NCBI GenBank assembly: GCA_022606425.2 | Contig: JAHDVF020001024.1 | Span: 1,302,001 to 1,366,000, forward strand | Direction of reading: 5' to 3' | DNA: 64,000 nucleotides | Source of the DNA: Lepidostoma basale | Taxonomy: Eukaryota; Arthropoda; Insecta; Trichoptera; Lepidostomatidae | Shown here: positions 63,244 through 64,000 of the stretch, one piece after another | Position numbering within the stretch: position 1 is the stretch's first letter | How the letters are laid out: every line of letters begins with the position of its first letter | The notes under the pieces: model-generated | Databases searched by the model: none | Seen by the model: only the letters and a program-made list of their open reading frames with translations | Told to the model about the DNA's origin: nothing | Program-made: the position numbers and the translations under genes

Positions 63244-64000
63244 TTAGTCGTGGATGGGATAGCTATGGCGCTGGGCTCTTCCATAGGCGATCGCTGCTTC
63301 ATAGAGCTTAGCCATCTCTCTGGCTTGCCTGTCAGCAGAAAAATGTTTTGCCACCACGAGGCTCTCCTTGTGAAAGGCCGATCGTTGCTTCTCATCGGTC
63401 GCTAGCTCGATGATTGCCCCCTCTACCTCCTCGTCACTGGCTAGGAGGTAGCCATTTTTAGCGGTAAAAACAAGGCCATGATAGGCCAAATCGTCACGAG
63501 CAATAACCGGTAGACCACTGATCAGTGCTTCAATAACCGTCATCGGCTGTACTTCGCTCAGCGATACGGTGGTATAAAAATGGCAAATGGCATAATAGTC
63601 GGCAATTTTGTCATAGGGCAGAAAGCCTGTAAAAATAAAGCGATCGGCTAGGCCATCATCAATGGCTTGCTGCCTAAGGGTAGCAAGGTCTGCTCCCTCG
63701 CCGATAAAAAGTACTTTAAGCTTAGGGACTCTTTCGATGGCCGCTTTGAGTCTATTATAGAGCTCAATAACCCGTTTTTCCTGAGCCATACGCCCGACAA
63801 AGAGAGCCACAACTTCATTCTCTGCGATATGAAGGCTTTGTCTCAATGCCTCTTTTTCTAAATCAGAGGTAGCATGAGTAAAGAGCTTCTCGTCGACACC
63901 GTTGTTGACAAGGTAGCCCTTGATGCCTAAGTTGTTAATATAGGCAGCAGCCTTCGCCGATGGGGTAACAATAGCGGTACACCGTGAAACAAAAGTTTTA
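63244..64000 (-). CDS. Glycosyltransferase family 4 (partial)
   Basis: Minus strand; open through the window edge, so the N-terminal part is missing. At least 252 residues are present. The C-terminal Rossmann domain has VTPSAKAAAYINNLGIKGYL, VNNGVD, VVALFVGRMAQEKR (the nucleotide-sugar binding GR-x-x-x-KR) and the EPMTVIEA-like EVQPMTVIEALISGLPVIA. It resembles diacylglycerol or lipid glucosyltransferases; the acceptor is unknown. It stands first in the visible part of the ABC exporter operon. Confidence 0.88.
   Translation of the reverse strand, partial: KTFVSRCTAIVTPSAKAAAYINNLGIKGYLVNNGVDEKLFTHATSDLEKEALRQSLHIAENEVVALFVGRMAQEKRVIELYNRLKAAIERVPKLKVLFIGEGADLATLRQQAIDDGLADRFIFTGFLPYDKIADYYAICHFYTTVSLSEVQPMTVIEALISGLPVIARDDLAYHGLVFTAKNGYLLASDEEVEGAIIELATDEKQRSAFHKESLVVAKHFSADRQAREMAKLYEAAIAYGRAQRHSYPIHD

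Overview
The window looks like a piece of a moderately AT-rich spirochaete chromosome (order Spirochaetales is my best guess; the genus is not resolved). The main grounds are a 16S rRNA gene whose 5' variable region reads like a spirochaete's and which stands alone (own promoter, processing stem and terminator, no 23S, 5S or tRNA in its transcript), many short lipoproteins with spirochaete-style lipoboxes, a ThyX instead of ThyA, a Gld-type ABC exporter, and a large single-membrane-pass TPR protein that resembles spirochaete flagellar collar proteins. These grounds are mutually consistent but were not checked by database search.

Region by region. 1-9.5 kb: the S10/spc/alpha ribosomal protein operon from rpsC to rplQ, with secY and rpoA, ending in a CAU tRNA and a strong terminator. 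adk, infA and rpsD are missing from their usual places. 9.7-14 kb: tRNA-Gly on the minus strand, an orphan TetR regulator, then yajC-secD-secF. 14-18.8 kb: a PTS block with a IIA(Glc)-HPr-EI triple fusion, an IIC-IIB permease and a separate HPr. 19-21.4 kb: an Old Yellow Enzyme type oxidoreductase and a broken Ig-like lipoprotein gene. 21.5-23.5 kb: the stand-alone 16S unit. 23.5-24.9 kb: an unrecognised two-gene membrane module behind a promoter whose spacer is a run of nine C. 24.9-31 kb (minus): a beta-glucoside PTS and its 6-phospho-beta-glucosidase, a membrane protein preceded by two micro-ORFs, and two nearly identical three-domain Ig-like lipoproteins. 31-46 kb: glycosyltransferase, thyX, eno, small lipoproteins, a zinc-ribbon coiled-coil protein, a YjgN-like membrane protein, dinB under a very large hairpin, hrpA, pepD, and an aldolase-fold protein that lacks its metal ligands. 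46-48.6 kb (minus): four consecutive single-domain Ig-like lipoproteins and an exported acidic protein. 48.7-52.9 kb: tRNA-Cys, murA (apparently leaderless, fosfomycin-insensitive type), an ABC ATPase, a VWA protein and a lipoprotein. 53-64 kb: nth, folD, the TPR protein with 19 acidic heptads, an unknown partner, and a GldA / GldF-GldG fusion / DUF4340 exporter operon preceded by a glycosyltransferase cut by the window edge.

How the parts work together. Both PTS permeases lack a IIA domain, so the triple fusion probably feeds both; the separate HPr keeps His15 and Ser46 and may be the regulatory copy. SecY, YajC and SecDF supply the translocase that exports the many lipoproteins. The most distinctive theme is variability of the cell surface. 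There are at least seven Ig-like lipoprotein genes in 28 kb with one or several domains, one pair shows mosaic divergence, one member is decayed, and one has a start codon thrown out of frame by an A run. There is also a homopolymeric run of nine C between the -35 and -10 of one promoter and a run of eight C early in the TPR gene. These look like contingency loci; that reading is inference from sequence alone.
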